A stretch of 64,000 bases of DNA, from assembly GCF_018449795.1 (NCBI RefSeq), contig NZ_JAAVVE010000014.1, positions 25,273 through 89,272 of the forward strand, written 5' to 3'. This DNA is from Sphingomonas sp. dw_22. Its GTDB lineage: Bacteria > Pseudomonadota > Alphaproteobacteria > Sphingomonadales > Sphingomonadaceae. Position 1 is the first letter of the stretch, and each line of letters opens with the position of its first letter. This document shows positions 28,999 through 39,007 of this stretch, in pieces. Made by a program: the position numbers and the translations under genes. The notes under the pieces were generated by a model that was not told where the DNA came from, made no database searches, and saw nothing but the letters and a program-made list of their open reading frames with translations.

Positions 28999-29949
28999 TC
29001 AGGCGTTCCCGTGTGCCGCTGCGGCGCCGAGCAGTTCCAGGTCGTTGCGGTTGACCAGCGCGACCGGCACTTCGCCGAGCTGCCGGCGGAACGCGGCCTT
29101 GCCCTCCATGCGGCGGCGAAAGCCGGGGTCGACGAGGTGCGGATGCAGCGCGCGGCTGATGGCGCCGCTCAGGAACACGCCGTCCCAGGCGCCGAACGCC
29201 AGCGCGAGATCGCCGGCAAAGGCGCCGAGATGCTCGACGAACATGCGGACGACCGCAGCGCAGATGGGATCGCGGCCGATGCCACGCGTCACGTCCTCGG
29301 GCCGGGCGAGCCTGGTCCCGCCCGACAGCGCTTCATAGGCGAGGAGCAGACCCGGCGCGCTCAGCAGCGCCTCGACATCGAGCGCCAAGCCCTTGGCGGC
29401 GCAATATTGGGCGAAGGTTCGTTCGTCGGGCGTGGCCGGTGCGAAGGCCATATGGCCGGCCTCGCTCTGGACGGGCACGAGCCTGTCGCCATGGCTGACG
29501 AGCGCCGCGACGCCCAGGCCGGTGCCGCTGCCGATCACGACATAATTGCCGCCGGGCGCGACGGCGCCGGGCGCGGGGCCATGGAGCTGGGTGAAGGCGG
29601 ATGCCGGCAACAGGGTGAGCGCCAGCGCATTGGCGGCGCATTCGTTGAGCGCGCGCGGGCGGACGCGCAGCACCGCCTCGACGCCGGAGAGCGAGATGTA
29701 CCAGCGGCTGCCGGTGAGGTTGATGAGGTCGCCCCGCGCCGCGCCGGCGACGGCAAGGACGCTCGGCAGGCGCGCATCCTGGAGGCCCAGGCCGCTCAGA
29801 TAGGCGACGAGCGCGCTCGTGAAAGTGGGGTGTTCGGCGGTCAGGAACTTGCGCACGTCGCGCGGCGCCAGTCCCTCCTCGCCGCCGGTCAATCCGAACC
29901 GCACCGATTGGCGGCCGATATCGGCCACCAGCGCCAGATCCTCGCCCAT
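28999..29949 (-). CDS. glk: glucokinase
   Basis: A 316-residue protein from ATG 29949; a GTG nine bases earlier is in frame but abuts the AGGGG ribosome site too closely. LALVADIGRQSVRFGL is the phosphate-1 loop, NYVVIGSGTGLGVAALV the phosphate-2 loop, SEAGHMAF carries the Glu-His pair of bacterial Glk, and GVFLSGAI the adenosine motif. It phosphorylates glucose to glucose-6-phosphate and would feed sugar released by the GH3/TonB locus at 49.6 kb. A LacI-type palindrome lies 46 bases upstream of the start. Confidence 0.88.
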   Translation of the reverse strand: MGEDLALVADIGRQSVRFGLTGGEEGLAPRDVRKFLTAEHPTFTSALVAYLSGLGLQDARLPSVLAVAGAARGDLINLTGSRWYISLSGVEAVLRVRPRALNECAANALALTLLPASAFTQLHGPAPGAVAPGGNYVVIGSGTGLGVAALVSHGDRLVPVQSEAGHMAFAPATPDERTFAQYCAAKGLALDVEALLSAPGLLLAYEALSGGTRLARPEDVTRGIGRDPICAAVVRMFVEHLGAFAGDLALAFGAWDGVFLSGAISRALHPHLVDPGFRRRMEGKAAFRRQLGEVPVALVNRNDLELLGAAAAHGNA

Positions 29950-29994
29950 CCGGGGCACCCCCTCTTTGTGGCCCCGTTTTGGGAGCTCGGCCGC

Positions 29995-30008
29995 TGATAT
30001 CGCTAACA
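29995..30008. promoter_or_regulatory. LacI-type operator upstream of glucokinase
   Basis: TGATATCGCTAACA is an imperfect palindrome with a central CG step, the usual form of LacI-family operators. It differs at only two positions from AGATAGCGCTAACA at 49389-49402, upstream of the GH3 gene. The LacI regulator at 56808 is the obvious candidate to bind both. The remaining gap up to the thiolase hairpin shows nothing else. Confidence 0.5.
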
Positions 30009-30115
30009 GGGATTACCGAAGCAATAACCCCGGGCGCGATTGGCAGCGATGTCGGAGGAAGCTAGCGCCGCGGGGTGGCTGCGCGCAAGTGAGAGGATTG
30101 GCAGTTACAGGGCAG

Positions 30116-30146
30116 GGCAGGGGGCGCCGGATCGACGCCCCCTGCC
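30116..30146 (-). terminator. hairpin downstream of the thiolase gene
   Basis: GGCAGGGGGCG (30116-30126) and CGCCCCCTGCC (30136-30146) form a perfect 11-bp stem with a nine-base loop, just beyond the thiolase stop. The T-tract on the minus strand is poor, so termination may be inefficient. Confidence 0.6.
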
Positions 30147-30154
30147 GCCATGCC

Positions 30155-31330
<1,176 letters not shown>

Positions 31331-31345
31331 GTTCTTTCTTCCTCT

Positions 31346-31455
31346 TCTTGTCTCCCCTCCCGTCTGTGGGAGGAGTTGGGGGAGGGCATCGCCGCTCCCG
31401 GTTCCTATTGAGGGTTCTACGGCCCCTCCCCTAATCCCTCCCGCAAGCGGGAGGG
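31346..31455. repeat. GC-rich dispersed hairpin repeat between MaoC and thiolase genes
   Basis: The gap holds TCCCCTCCCG-type segments in both orientations. The clearest element is CCCTCCCGC (31436-31444), AA, GCGGGAGGG (31447-31455), a perfect 9-bp stem with a two-base loop. It resembles the CCCTCTCCCC/GGGGAGAGGG elements at 40246-40395, a common intergenic repeat style in sphingomonads. It may act as a transcript-end structure for the MaoC gene. Confidence 0.6.
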
Positions 31456-31459
31456 GAAT

Positions 31460-31918
31460 TCAGACGTAGATCAGCGCTATCCATTCGGCGATCAGCGCGG
31501 GCTTTTCCTCGCCTTCGATCTCGAGCGTATATTCCTGCACCTGTTCCCAGACACCCGGATGACGCTCGGTGAATTTCAACAGCTTGAAGCGGCTGCGGAC
31601 GCGCTTACCGGAGCGGACGGGCGTGATGAAGCGGGTTTTGTTGCCGCCATAGTTCACGCCCATCTTCACGCCCTCGATCGCCGGGGCACCGGCGGTCTTC
31701 GCGAGCATCGGCATCAGCGAGAGCGTGAGGAAGCCGTGCGCGATCGTGCCGCCGAACGGCGTCTTCGCGGCAAGCTCGGGGTTCACATGGATGAACTGGT
31801 GATCGCCGGTCGCCTCGGCGAAGGTGTCGATCATCGTCTGGGTGACCTCGACCCAGTCCGATACGTGCTCGGTGCCGATGCTCTCGGCCATCTGCTGGAC
31901 CGTGATCGTATCCGCCAA
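31460..31918 (-). CDS. MaoC-family (R)-enoyl-CoA hydratase/dehydratase
   Basis: A hot-dog fold protein of 152 residues if started at TTG 31918, which has CGGAG eight bases upstream and gives the family-typical beginning MADTITVQQM. An ATG at 31948 would add ten residues but has no suitable ribosome site. The catalytic pair lies in TGDHQFIHVNPELA (Asp and His of the R-hydratase motif), followed by FGGTIAHGFLTLSL. It hydrates trans-2-enoyl-CoA to (R)-3-hydroxyacyl-CoA. The 175-base upstream gap shows nothing definite. Confidence 0.85.
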   Translation of the reverse strand: MADTITVQQMAESIGTEHVSDWVEVTQTMIDTFAEATGDHQFIHVNPELAAKTPFGGTIAHGFLTLSLMPMLAKTAGAPAIEGVKMGVNYGGNKTRFITPVRSGKRVRSRFKLLKFTERHPGVWEQVQEYTLEIEGEEKPALIAEWIALIYV

Positions 31919-32093
31919 GACTATTCTCCGCCCGCTTTGCCGGCTCATCTAGTGACCCAGGCGGGCCTCCTGCAAGCCTCACCCAACCGGAAATTGGAAA
32001 ATATCGCCTGACGTAGCGTTCTTCCCTTACGCAAGCCAGGTCGGGGCACTCCATCAGCGAACCCGATATTCTAAAACCGGCGAATCGGGCAGT

Positions 32094-33236
32094 CTATCGC
32101 GGCTGGGGATAGGGCATGATCAGCTTGCCGTCGGGCGCGGCGGTGAAGGTGGTCTGGCTCGGATAGGCGAAGCTGATCCCCTCCTCGGCAAAGCGGCGCA
32201 GGATCGCGGTGGCGATGCGGTCGCGGATCGGGTGGGCGACGTTCCAGTCGCCGCTCGGCACCTCGGCGATCAGCTCATAGTCGAGCGTGCTCGCGCCGAA
32301 CGCGGAAAAGCCGTTGCGCACGGCCGCCGCGCCGTTCGCCTCGACGATCTCCTTCAGCAGGGCCGGTATGCGATCGAGCGTTTCGGGCGCCGTCTCATAG
32401 GCGATGCCCAGCATGAAGGGCAGGCGGATCCTGATCCGGTCGGTAAGGTTGTGCAGCTCCTTGTCGAGCAACTGGCGGTTCGAGATGATGTGCAGCTCGC
32501 CGTCGAAGGCGCGGATGCGCGTCGATTTGAGGCCGATGGTCTCCACCGTGCCGGTGGTATTGTCGAACCGGATATTCTCGCCGACGCGAAAGGGGCGGTC
32601 GAACAGGATGGACAGTGCGGCGATCAGATCGCCCACCACGCCTTGCGCGGCAAGGCCGATGGCGATGCCGCCCACGCCCAGGCCGGCGATCAGGCCGGTG
32701 ACGTTGACGCCGATATTGCCGAGCACCGTCACCACCGCGATCGCGAACAGCACGATCGTCACCAGCAGGCGGATGATGCCGAGTGCGCTGGCCAGCCCTT
32801 CGCCATTGGCGCTGTCGGCGCTGGTGCGGCGCTCGATCAGGCCGAAAATGACTTCGCGCACCCAGATCGCCCCCTGGAACACGGCGGCGATGGTGAACAG
32901 GAACATCACGATGCGCTCGAGTGTGAGCGGCATGTCGGCGGGGGCCGATACCAGCCGTATCGCCGTCATCAGGATGAAGAAATTACCTGTCTTCGAGATT
33001 GTTCGGCCCAATATTCCCGGCCAGCCCGTCACGCCGTCGCGCCGCTTGCAAAGGCGCATCGCCCAGGCGCGGGCGGCGTGCAGCACCACCACGATCACGG
33101 CGGCTATTCCGGCGGCGATCAGGATGTTGAGCCAGCTTTCCTTCACCCAATCGATCGACTGGATGAAGAGCGAATGCGTCTCGGCCTGCAGGTCGGTGTT
33201 GGGCCGGATCGGGAAGACGGAGTTCTTGATGCTCAT
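32094..33236 (-). CDS. small-conductance mechanosensitive ion channel (MscS family)
   Basis: A 380-residue protein from ATG 33236; the frame is open upstream into the topoisomerase gene but that part is not coding. There are four or five transmembrane helices (LNILIAAGIAAVIVVVL near residues 37-53 is the first). The pore-lining helix carries the Gly/Ala pattern GLGVGGIAIGLAAQG, followed by LSILFDRPFRVGENIRFDN, the conserved start of the cytoplasmic beta domain. It opens under membrane tension to relieve osmotic shock. It starts eight bases after the topoisomerase stop, so the two are probably co-transcribed. Confidence 0.92.
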   Translation of the reverse strand: MSIKNSVFPIRPNTDLQAETHSLFIQSIDWVKESWLNILIAAGIAAVIVVVLHAARAWAMRLCKRRDGVTGWPGILGRTISKTGNFFILMTAIRLVSAPADMPLTLERIVMFLFTIAAVFQGAIWVREVIFGLIERRTSADSANGEGLASALGIIRLLVTIVLFAIAVVTVLGNIGVNVTGLIAGLGVGGIAIGLAAQGVVGDLIAALSILFDRPFRVGENIRFDNTTGTVETIGLKSTRIRAFDGELHIISNRQLLDKELHNLTDRIRIRLPFMLGIAYETAPETLDRIPALLKEIVEANGAAAVRNGFSAFGASTLDYELIAEVPSGDWNVAHPIRDRIATAILRRFAEEGISFAYPSQTTFTAAPDGKLIMPYPQPR

Positions 33237-33244
33237 GCGGTCGT

Positions 33245-34264
33245 TCAGGCTGCCTTGGCTTGCGGGACTGCGGTTTCGCGGGATTCGAGAAAGGCGATCA
33301 GGCCGCGCTCGTAGCGGCTGAGGTAGCGGGTCGCGCGCGGCAGGTGCAAGTGCTCGCGGAACGCGGCCTGGGCTTCGCGATCCCTGGCGAGATGGATCAG
33401 CCGCGGGTGGACATAGGATTTGCGGGCGATGGCGGGGGTGTTGCCCAGCGCTTCGGTGACGGGATCGAGCATCGCCTTGATGCTGAGATATCCTTCCGCC
33501 TCCGCCAGCGCCTCGAACGCGACGACGCTGGCGCCCCAGGTGCGGAAATGCTTGGCGGTGAAATCCTCGCTCGCGGCTTCGCGGATATAGGCGTTGACGT
33601 CGGTCGAGGTGACGGGATGCGCTTCGCCCGCGGCATCGACCCAGCGGAAGAGATGCTGGCCGGGCAGATCCTGGCAACGCTTGACGAAGCGGCTGAGCGA
33701 TCCGTCGGTGATCGTCATCACGCGCAGCTTGCCCGATTTGGCGCGGAACTGGAGGCGGAGCTTCTGGCCGCTCACCCGGGCGTGGCGCTTGCGCAGCGTG
33801 GTGGCGCCGAAGCTCCTGTTCGCCTGGGCATAGGCTTCGTTGCCGACGCGGATCGTGCCGAGATCGAGCAGGCGGACGACCGCGGCGACGGCCTTTTCCT
33901 TGCACAGGCCGCGCAGCTTGAGATCGGATTCCACCTTGGCGCGCAATTTCGGGAGCGCCTCGCCGAAGCCCGCGCAGCGATCGTACTTGGCCGCCTCCTG
34001 CGCCTCGCGGAAGCCGGGGTGATAGCGATATTGCTTGCGGCCCTTGTCGTCATAGCCGGTAGCCTGGATATGGCCGCGCGGATCGGGGCATAACCAGGCT
34101 TGGGTATAGGCCGGAGGCAGGCCGATGCCGTTCAGCCGGTCGATCTCCTCGCGATCGGTGATGCGCTTGCCTTGCGCGTCCCAATAGCCCCAGCCGTGGC
34201 GGACCTTTCGGCGCGTGATTCCGGGTTCGTGGTCATCGACATAGACGATGTCGCTCGGCGGCAT
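33245..34264 (-). CDS. eukaryote/poxvirus-like DNA topoisomerase IB
   Basis: A 339-residue protein from ATG 34264; the longer open frame overlaps the acyltransferase gene. Catalytic features: IRVGNEAYAQANRSFGATTL with the conserved Arg, LRLQFRAKSGK with the catalytic Lys, KHFRTWGAS with the second Arg, and the nucleophile Tyr284 in AIARKSYVHP. The N-terminal domain has YWDAQGKRITD and QYRYHPGF. It relaxes supercoils through a 3'-phosphotyrosyl link without ATP. Bacterial copies are common in alphaproteobacteria. It follows the acyltransferase by seven bases and precedes the MscS channel. Confidence 0.92.
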   Translation of the reverse strand: MPPSDIVYVDDHEPGITRRKVRHGWGYWDAQGKRITDREEIDRLNGIGLPPAYTQAWLCPDPRGHIQATGYDDKGRKQYRYHPGFREAQEAAKYDRCAGFGEALPKLRAKVESDLKLRGLCKEKAVAAVVRLLDLGTIRVGNEAYAQANRSFGATTLRKRHARVSGQKLRLQFRAKSGKLRVMTITDGSLSRFVKRCQDLPGQHLFRWVDAAGEAHPVTSTDVNAYIREAASEDFTAKHFRTWGASVVAFEALAEAEGYLSIKAMLDPVTEALGNTPAIARKSYVHPRLIHLARDREAQAAFREHLHLPRATRYLSRYERGLIAFLESRETAVPQAKAA

Positions 34265-34271
34265 GGGGCGA

Positions 34272-35357
34272 TCAATGCGCGGATAACCCGATCGTTCCGG
34301 CATAGGCGCGGCGGCGCGGACCATTGATCCAGCGCTGCGCCGGGCGCTCCACGAGGTGGTAGAGCGCCACCGAGGCGGCGAGCACGATCGCCAGATAGAG
34401 CGCCACGAGCGGCCAGCCGACTGCGCGCGCATCGCTGACGAAGGCGAGCTTGAAGGCATACCATAGCAGATAATGGCTGAGATAAGTCGCGTAGCTGATC
34501 TCGCCGAGATAGTGGAGCGGCGCGGCTTCCAGTGGGTTGCCGGGCCGGCCGGCGCTCAGTGCCAGCGCGAGCAGGAGCGCGGTGAAGCCGGAGGGGATGG
34601 CGAAGGTCTCGGGCAGCAGGCCGGCGCCCCAGGCGGCGAGCATCACCAGCGTGACCACCGCGCTCGCGGCGGCCGGAAGCTGCCAGCGCTCGCGCCAGCG
34701 CAGCCACAGCGCGCAGACGGCGGTGCCGCTCGCGAATTCGAGGACGCAGCGGACCAGGCCCAATTGGCTGATCTCCTGGCCGAGCTGCCACAAGCCCCGG
34801 CTGGCGAAGATCATGTGGAGCAGGAGCAGCAGCGCGCCGATCGCGGCAACGATCACGGCGGAGGGCATGCGGCGCCAGTCGATCGCCAGCGCGAGCAAGG
34901 GGAACAGCAGATAAGCGGCCAGTTCGCACGAGATCGACCAGGCCGGATCGTTCCAGCGCAGCGTTTGCGTGAAGCCCCAGTTCTGGATCAGCGCGATGTG
35001 GAGCGGCAGTTCGGCGAAGGGGAAGGCGTCGCTGTGGCGGCCGGTGGCCAGCATCGCCAGCGCCATCAGCACCGCGAAGCCGAGCATGAACAGGTGGAGC
35101 GGCCAAATCCGGGCGATGCGGCGCCTGAGGAACGACGGCACTTCGGCAAGGCCATCGGCGCGCAGCCGCTCGGAATAGCTCAGCCAGATGACGAAGCCCG
35201 AGAGCAGGAAGAAGAAATCGACCGCCAGATAGCCTTTCTGGAACACCGCCATCGCGGCATCGGGCAACCCGTCGATCGAGCGGCGGATGTGGAAGAGCAC
35301 CACCAGCCACGCGGCCAGCCCGCGCGCCGAGGTGAGCGCCCGAAGCTCGCCCTTCAC
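34272..35357 (-). CDS. acyltransferase family 3 membrane protein
   Basis: A 361-residue protein from GTG 35357, whose codon overlaps the stop of the upstream ligase gene (GTGA), so translation is coupled. The N-terminal LTSARGLAAWLVVLFHIRRS carries the conserved Arg and His of the family. FFFLLSGFVIWLSY, the FLRRRIARIWPLH block and about ten hydrophobic helices follow. These enzymes transfer acetyl or other acyl groups to sugars at the inner membrane. Coupling to an O-ligase suggests it decorates the same glycan. Confidence 0.88.
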   Translation of the reverse strand: MKGELRALTSARGLAAWLVVLFHIRRSIDGLPDAAMAVFQKGYLAVDFFFLLSGFVIWLSYSERLRADGLAEVPSFLRRRIARIWPLHLFMLGFAVLMALAMLATGRHSDAFPFAELPLHIALIQNWGFTQTLRWNDPAWSISCELAAYLLFPLLALAIDWRRMPSAVIVAAIGALLLLLHMIFASRGLWQLGQEISQLGLVRCVLEFASGTAVCALWLRWRERWQLPAAASAVVTLVMLAAWGAGLLPETFAIPSGFTALLLALALSAGRPGNPLEAAPLHYLGEISYATYLSHYLLWYAFKLAFVSDARAVGWPLVALYLAIVLAASVALYHLVERPAQRWINGPRRRAYAGTIGLSAH

Positions 35358-36706
35358 GCCGCCGCCACGCGCGGCTTGCGCAGCGGGCGCCATGAGGTTT
35401 CGGCGCGCTTGCGGGCGCAATAGGTGTCGAGGCCAATCTGTGCGCCGATCAGCATGTAGATGAAGGGCTGGAAGGCGATGGCGATGAAGGTGCCGCCGAG
35501 CATGTAGATGAGGTGGCCGCTCTGCAGCGCCGAGGCGAGCGGGGCGATCCATTCCTGGCCGGGCTCGGGCTTGCGGTAGCGCTGGCGCAGCACTTCCATG
35601 CGGAAGATGCCGGCGAGATTGAGCAGCAGCCAGAGGGCGAGGCCGGGATAGCCCTGCTCGCCCAGCATCTCGAAATAGGCGCTGTGATAGGCGCGGGCGC
35701 TGTCGACCTCGAGGCTGCGGTCGACCTTGGCATTACCGCCGCCCTCGCTTTCGACCGCGACCTTCTCGTAGCGGATATGGTTCTGGCGATAGGCTTCGAA
35801 GCCGCCGCCCAGCGGGTGGGCCTTGGCATAGTCCATCGTCCATTGCCACACGGCGAGCCGCGTCGAGGCCGAGGCATCGGCCTGATAGGTCTTGATCGTC
35901 CCCATCCGTTCGGTGAAGGCCGAGGGGAGGAAGGGCACGGCGACCAGTGCCACCGCGCCGAGCGCGCCGAGATAGACGAACTTCCGCCTGGTATCGCGCA
36001 GCATCAGCACGGCGAGTAGGACGATGCAGAGCAGCCCGGTGCGCGTCGAGGTGCCGATCGGGATCAGCAGGCAGGCGAAGACCAGCGCATAGGCGAAACT
36101 CTTCACCTTCCAGTCGGGCGGGAAGATCGTGCCGTAGCGGGTGAACCACAGGATCAGCGGGATGATCGCGATCGCCACCATCGAGATGGTGCTGCCCTCG
36201 TACAGCCCCGAATTATTGGCGACCATCAGGTTGAGCTCGCCATAGCCGCCGCCCGACAGGATCGTCTTGATGCCGCCGACGATGATGATCGAGGAGGCCG
36301 ACAGGATCATGAACAGCAGCAGCGCCTCGATCCGGAGCTTGGTGCGCAGCGTGAGCGGCAGGAAGGCGGCGAAGGCGAGGGCCTTCCACACCCAGTCCCA
36401 TTTGTCCCTGGCTTCCACCGGGAAATCGGCGTGCATCGTCGTGTACCAGCAATAGCCGAGCAGCAGCAGGATCAGGAACTGGCGCGGGGCGACGCGGACG
36501 TCGCGTTTGTCGTCGATCGCCAGCCAGCCGAGCAGGGCGAGCGCGGCGGCCATCATCGAGATCGGCAGCGAATTGAGCAGCAGATAGGTCAGCCGCTGCG
36601 GCGAGACGATGTCGATATAGGCATAGACCAGCACGAACAGGAACGGCTTGCGGAAGCCGAGCCCGAAGAACGCGAACAGGAACAGGACGAAGGCATAGTC
36701 ACGCAC
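35354..36706 (-). CDS. probable O-glycosylation ligase, exosortase A-associated type
   Basis: A 450-residue polytopic protein from GTG 36706, which starts inside the end of the small upstream ORF. MRDYAFVLFLFAFFGLGFRKPFLFVL, split here as MRDYAFVLFLF and GLGFRKPFLFVLVYAYIDIVSP, matches the start of TIGR03097-type ligases. The Wzy_C region has VWQWTMDYAKAHPLGGGFEAY and RAYHSAYFEMLGEQGYPGL, the hallmark of O-antigen-ligase-like proteins in exosortase-A loci. It probably joins or transfers a polymer glycan in the periplasm. The divergent gene at 36935 is the matching exosortase-A-associated glycosyltransferase. No exosortase gene is adjacent. Confidence 0.82.
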   Translation of the reverse strand: MRDYAFVLFLFAFFGLGFRKPFLFVLVYAYIDIVSPQRLTYLLLNSLPISMMAAALALLGWLAIDDKRDVRVAPRQFLILLLLGYCWYTTMHADFPVEARDKWDWVWKALAFAAFLPLTLRTKLRIEALLLFMILSASSIIIVGGIKTILSGGGYGELNLMVANNSGLYEGSTISMVAIAIIPLILWFTRYGTIFPPDWKVKSFAYALVFACLLIPIGTSTRTGLLCIVLLAVLMLRDTRRKFVYLGALGAVALVAVPFLPSAFTERMGTIKTYQADASASTRLAVWQWTMDYAKAHPLGGGFEAYRQNHIRYEKVAVESEGGGNAKVDRSLEVDSARAYHSAYFEMLGEQGYPGLALWLLLNLAGIFRMEVLRQRYRKPEPGQEWIAPLASALQSGHLIYMLGGTFIAIAFQPFIYMLIGAQIGLDTYCARKRAETSWRPLRKPRVAAA

Positions 36707-36851
36707 CGGGCTTGCCCCAGCGCTTGGGCTTGCGCGGTTTGGGCGCGTCGTTGGGGCCGGGCTCGTGATCGAGATCGGGACGGCGCAGCAGCAGGAACGC
36801 GGCGAGCAGCATCAGGCCGTGGCTCAGGCCGAGCGATAGATTGTCGATCAT
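36699..36851 (-). CDS. putative 50-residue membrane protein overlapping the O-ligase start
   Basis: An ATG at 36851 opens a 50-residue frame: MIDNLSLGLSHGLMLLAAFL, a second short hydrophobic run, then a charged Pro/Lys-rich tail ending KRWGKPGA. The TGA overlaps the GTG start of the ligase by eight bases, an arrangement that favours coupled translation. A GGAG lies about 13 bases upstream. One predicted transmembrane helix. I recognise no family; the position and coding character make it a credible but unproven gene. Confidence 0.5.
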   Translation of the reverse strand: MIDNLSLGLSHGLMLLAAFLLLRRPDLDHEPGPNDAPKPRKPKRWGKPGA

Positions 36852-36934
36852 CGGGCCGCGCCGCTCCTTCCGGGGCGACCCTAGCCCGGCGCGGTTGACG
36901 CGGCGTTAAGGGCTCCGTGGCATGGAGGGCGGCG

Positions 36935-38176
36935 ATGCGCATTCTCCATATCCTGGACCATGGCCTGCCGCTCCATAGCGGCTATGCGTTCCGCACCCGC
37001 GCGATCCTGAAGGCGCAGATCGCGCGCGGATGGGACGTGGCGGCGGTGACCGGGCCACGGCATGGCGAGGCCCCGGCGGCATATGAAGTCGTGGATGGGC
37101 TGCGCTTCTTCCGCACCGAGGCGCTCGGGAGCGCGCCGCCGCCCTTCGGCGAATTCCGCGAGATCGATGCGTTCGCGCGCCGTATCCGGCAGGTGGCCGA
37201 GGAATTCCGGCCCGACGTGCTCCACGCCCATTCGCCGGTGCTCGACGCGATGGCGGCGCTGCGTGTCCGGCGCCAGCTCGGGCTGCCCCTGGTCTATGAG
37301 ATCCGCGCCTTCTGGGAAGATGCGGCGGTCGGCAACGGCACCGGGCGCGAGGGGAGTCTGCGCTACCGCGTCACCAAGGCGCTGGAGACCCGCGCGGTGC
37401 GCAAGGCCGATGCGGTCGCGGTGATCTGCGAAGGGCTGCGCGGCGATCTGATCGGGCGCGGGATCGACGCGGCCAAGATCTTCGTCTCGCCCAATGGCGT
37501 CGATATGGAGATGTTCGGCGAGCCGGTGGCCCATGACGCGGCGCTGGCGGCGGAGCTGAGCTTGGAGGGGGCCGAGACGATCGGCTTCATCGGCAGCTTT
37601 TACGATTATGAGGGGCTGGACGACCTGATCGCGGCGATGCCGGCGCTGGTCGCGGCGCGGCCGTCGATGCATCTGCTCATGGTCGGCGGCGGGCCGATGG
37701 AGGCGGCGCTCAGGGCACAGGCCGAGGCTTCGCCGGTGGCGAACCGCATCCGCTTCGTCGGACGCGTGCCGCACCAGGAGGTAGAACGCTATTACAGCCT
37801 GGTCGATGTGCTGGTCTATCCGCGCAAGGCGATGCGGCTGACCGAGCTGGTGACGCCGCTCAAGCCGCTGGAGGCGATGGCGCAGCGGAAGCTGGTCGCC
37901 GCATCCGATGTGGGCGGGCACCGCGAGCTGATTCTCGATCGCGATACCGGCACGCTGTTCGCCCCCGATGATCCCGCGGCGCTGGCGCGATCCGTCGCGC
38001 AGCTTTTTGCGGAGCGCGATCAATGGGATGCGCGGCGGGCGCGGGCGCGCTCCTTTGTTGAAACGGAGCGGAACTGGGCTGTAAACGTTGCACGGTATGA
38101 TTCTGTTTACCAAGGATTGGCCATAAGAGGCGCGATGAAGGAATCGTGGTCGCACACGCCCCCGGTGAACGCATGA
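36935..38176 (+). CDS. exosortase A-associated glycosyltransferase (GT4, Daro_2409-like)
   Basis: A 413-residue GT-B transferase from ATG 36935 with GGAGGG five bases upstream. The N-terminal MRILHILDHGLPLHSGYAFR is the hallmark of the TIGR04063 family. DVLHAHSPVLDAMAAL is the acceptor-side loop, and the GT4 donor site is represented by SPNGVDMEMFGEP, GFIGSFYDYEGLDDLI and VTPLKPLEAMAQRKLVAASDVGGHRELI with the EAM glutamate. It is divergent from the O-ligase and its stop overlaps the next ATG (ATGA). In other bacteria the family sits beside exosortase A, absent here. Confidence 0.87.
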   Translation: MRILHILDHGLPLHSGYAFRTRAILKAQIARGWDVAAVTGPRHGEAPAAYEVVDGLRFFRTEALGSAPPPFGEFREIDAFARRIRQVAEEFRPDVLHAHSPVLDAMAALRVRRQLGLPLVYEIRAFWEDAAVGNGTGREGSLRYRVTKALETRAVRKADAVAVICEGLRGDLIGRGIDAAKIFVSPNGVDMEMFGEPVAHDAALAAELSLEGAETIGFIGSFYDYEGLDDLIAAMPALVAARPSMHLLMVGGGPMEAALRAQAEASPVANRIRFVGRVPHQEVERYYSLVDVLVYPRKAMRLTELVTPLKPLEAMAQRKLVAASDVGGHRELILDRDTGTLFAPDDPAALARSVAQLFAERDQWDARRARARSFVETERNWAVNVARYDSVYQGLAIRGAMKESWSHTPPVNA

Positions 38177-39003
38177 ACCTGCCGATCGCACCTCTGGCTG
38201 CCATCGTGCTGGGCGCCCTTGTTGCGCTCGGCGTGGCGGCGATGCCCGTTGCGGGGCTGGAAAGCCTGGTGATGGGCAGCGGGCTGCCCGCCGTGCTTCC
38301 CGCCGCCGAGCCGCCGCTGGGCCTGACCGCGCGGGCGGCGATGGCGCTGCTGACCGGCGGCTTCGCGGCGATCTTCACCTGGCTTGCGGCCTTCATCCTG
38401 ATCGGTACCCGCAGCGTGACGCTGGGCAGGGCGCCCGAGGCGTCCGACGAGGAACTGCCCATGCCGGTGCTGCGCCGCGCCGACGCCCATCCCGACGCCC
38501 CGCCGCGCCCGCCGCTGCTCGCGACGCGCGACCTGGGGACGCCGTTCCTCGACGTGCGCGCACCGGACGCCAAAGTTGGCGCCAAAGTTGGCGAAAGTGC
38601 CGCGGAAGCGAAAAAGCCCGAGGTTCCGGTCGAGCAGCCGCTGCCGCAGGATCTGGAACAGCCGCTCGCGGCGTTCGATCCGGCCGCGATCCGCGCCGTG
38701 CCGATGCCGCCGCCGATCAAGCTGCCGCCGACGCGACGCGCGCCGCAGCCGCCGGTGTTCGAGCCCAGTGAGCGCTTCGAGGTGTTCGAGCTGACGCCGC
38801 CGGTGCGCAAGCCCGCCGATCCCCTGCCGCCGGTGGAGCCGCTCGCGCGGCCCGAGACCGAGGCTTCGGTGCATGCGTTGCTGGAGCGGCTGGAGCGGGG
38901 CGTGGTGCGCCGCGGCCTGGGCAGGACCACGACGCCGAAACAGGCCGAGCGCGGCCTGGAGGATGCGCTGGCGACGCTGCGCAACATGGCGCGCCAGGCC
39001 TGA
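38173..39003 (+). CDS. proline-rich two-helix membrane protein, unknown
   Basis: 276 residues from ATG 38173, which overlaps the glycosyltransferase stop by four bases; an ATG at 38146 in the same frame is less likely. Two hydrophobic helices lie near residues 5-27 and 57-80. They are followed by a long Pro/Ala/Glu-rich stretch (about 90-220) with the small duplication AKVGAKVG. A C-terminal helical segment has ASVHALLERLERGVVRRG. It could be a scaffold or membrane linker for the glycosylation machinery. No family recognised. Strong coding bias and coupling support it as real. Confidence 0.7.
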   Translation: MNLPIAPLAAIVLGALVALGVAAMPVAGLESLVMGSGLPAVLPAAEPPLGLTARAAMALLTGGFAAIFTWLAAFILIGTRSVTLGRAPEASDEELPMPVLRRADAHPDAPPRPPLLATRDLGTPFLDVRAPDAKVGAKVGESAAEAKKPEVPVEQPLPQDLEQPLAAFDPAAIRAVPMPPPIKLPPTRRAPQPPVFEPSERFEVFELTPPVRKPADPLPPVEPLARPETEASVHALLERLERGVVRRGLGRTTTPKQAERGLEDALATLRNMARQA

Positions 39004-39007
39004 CGCC

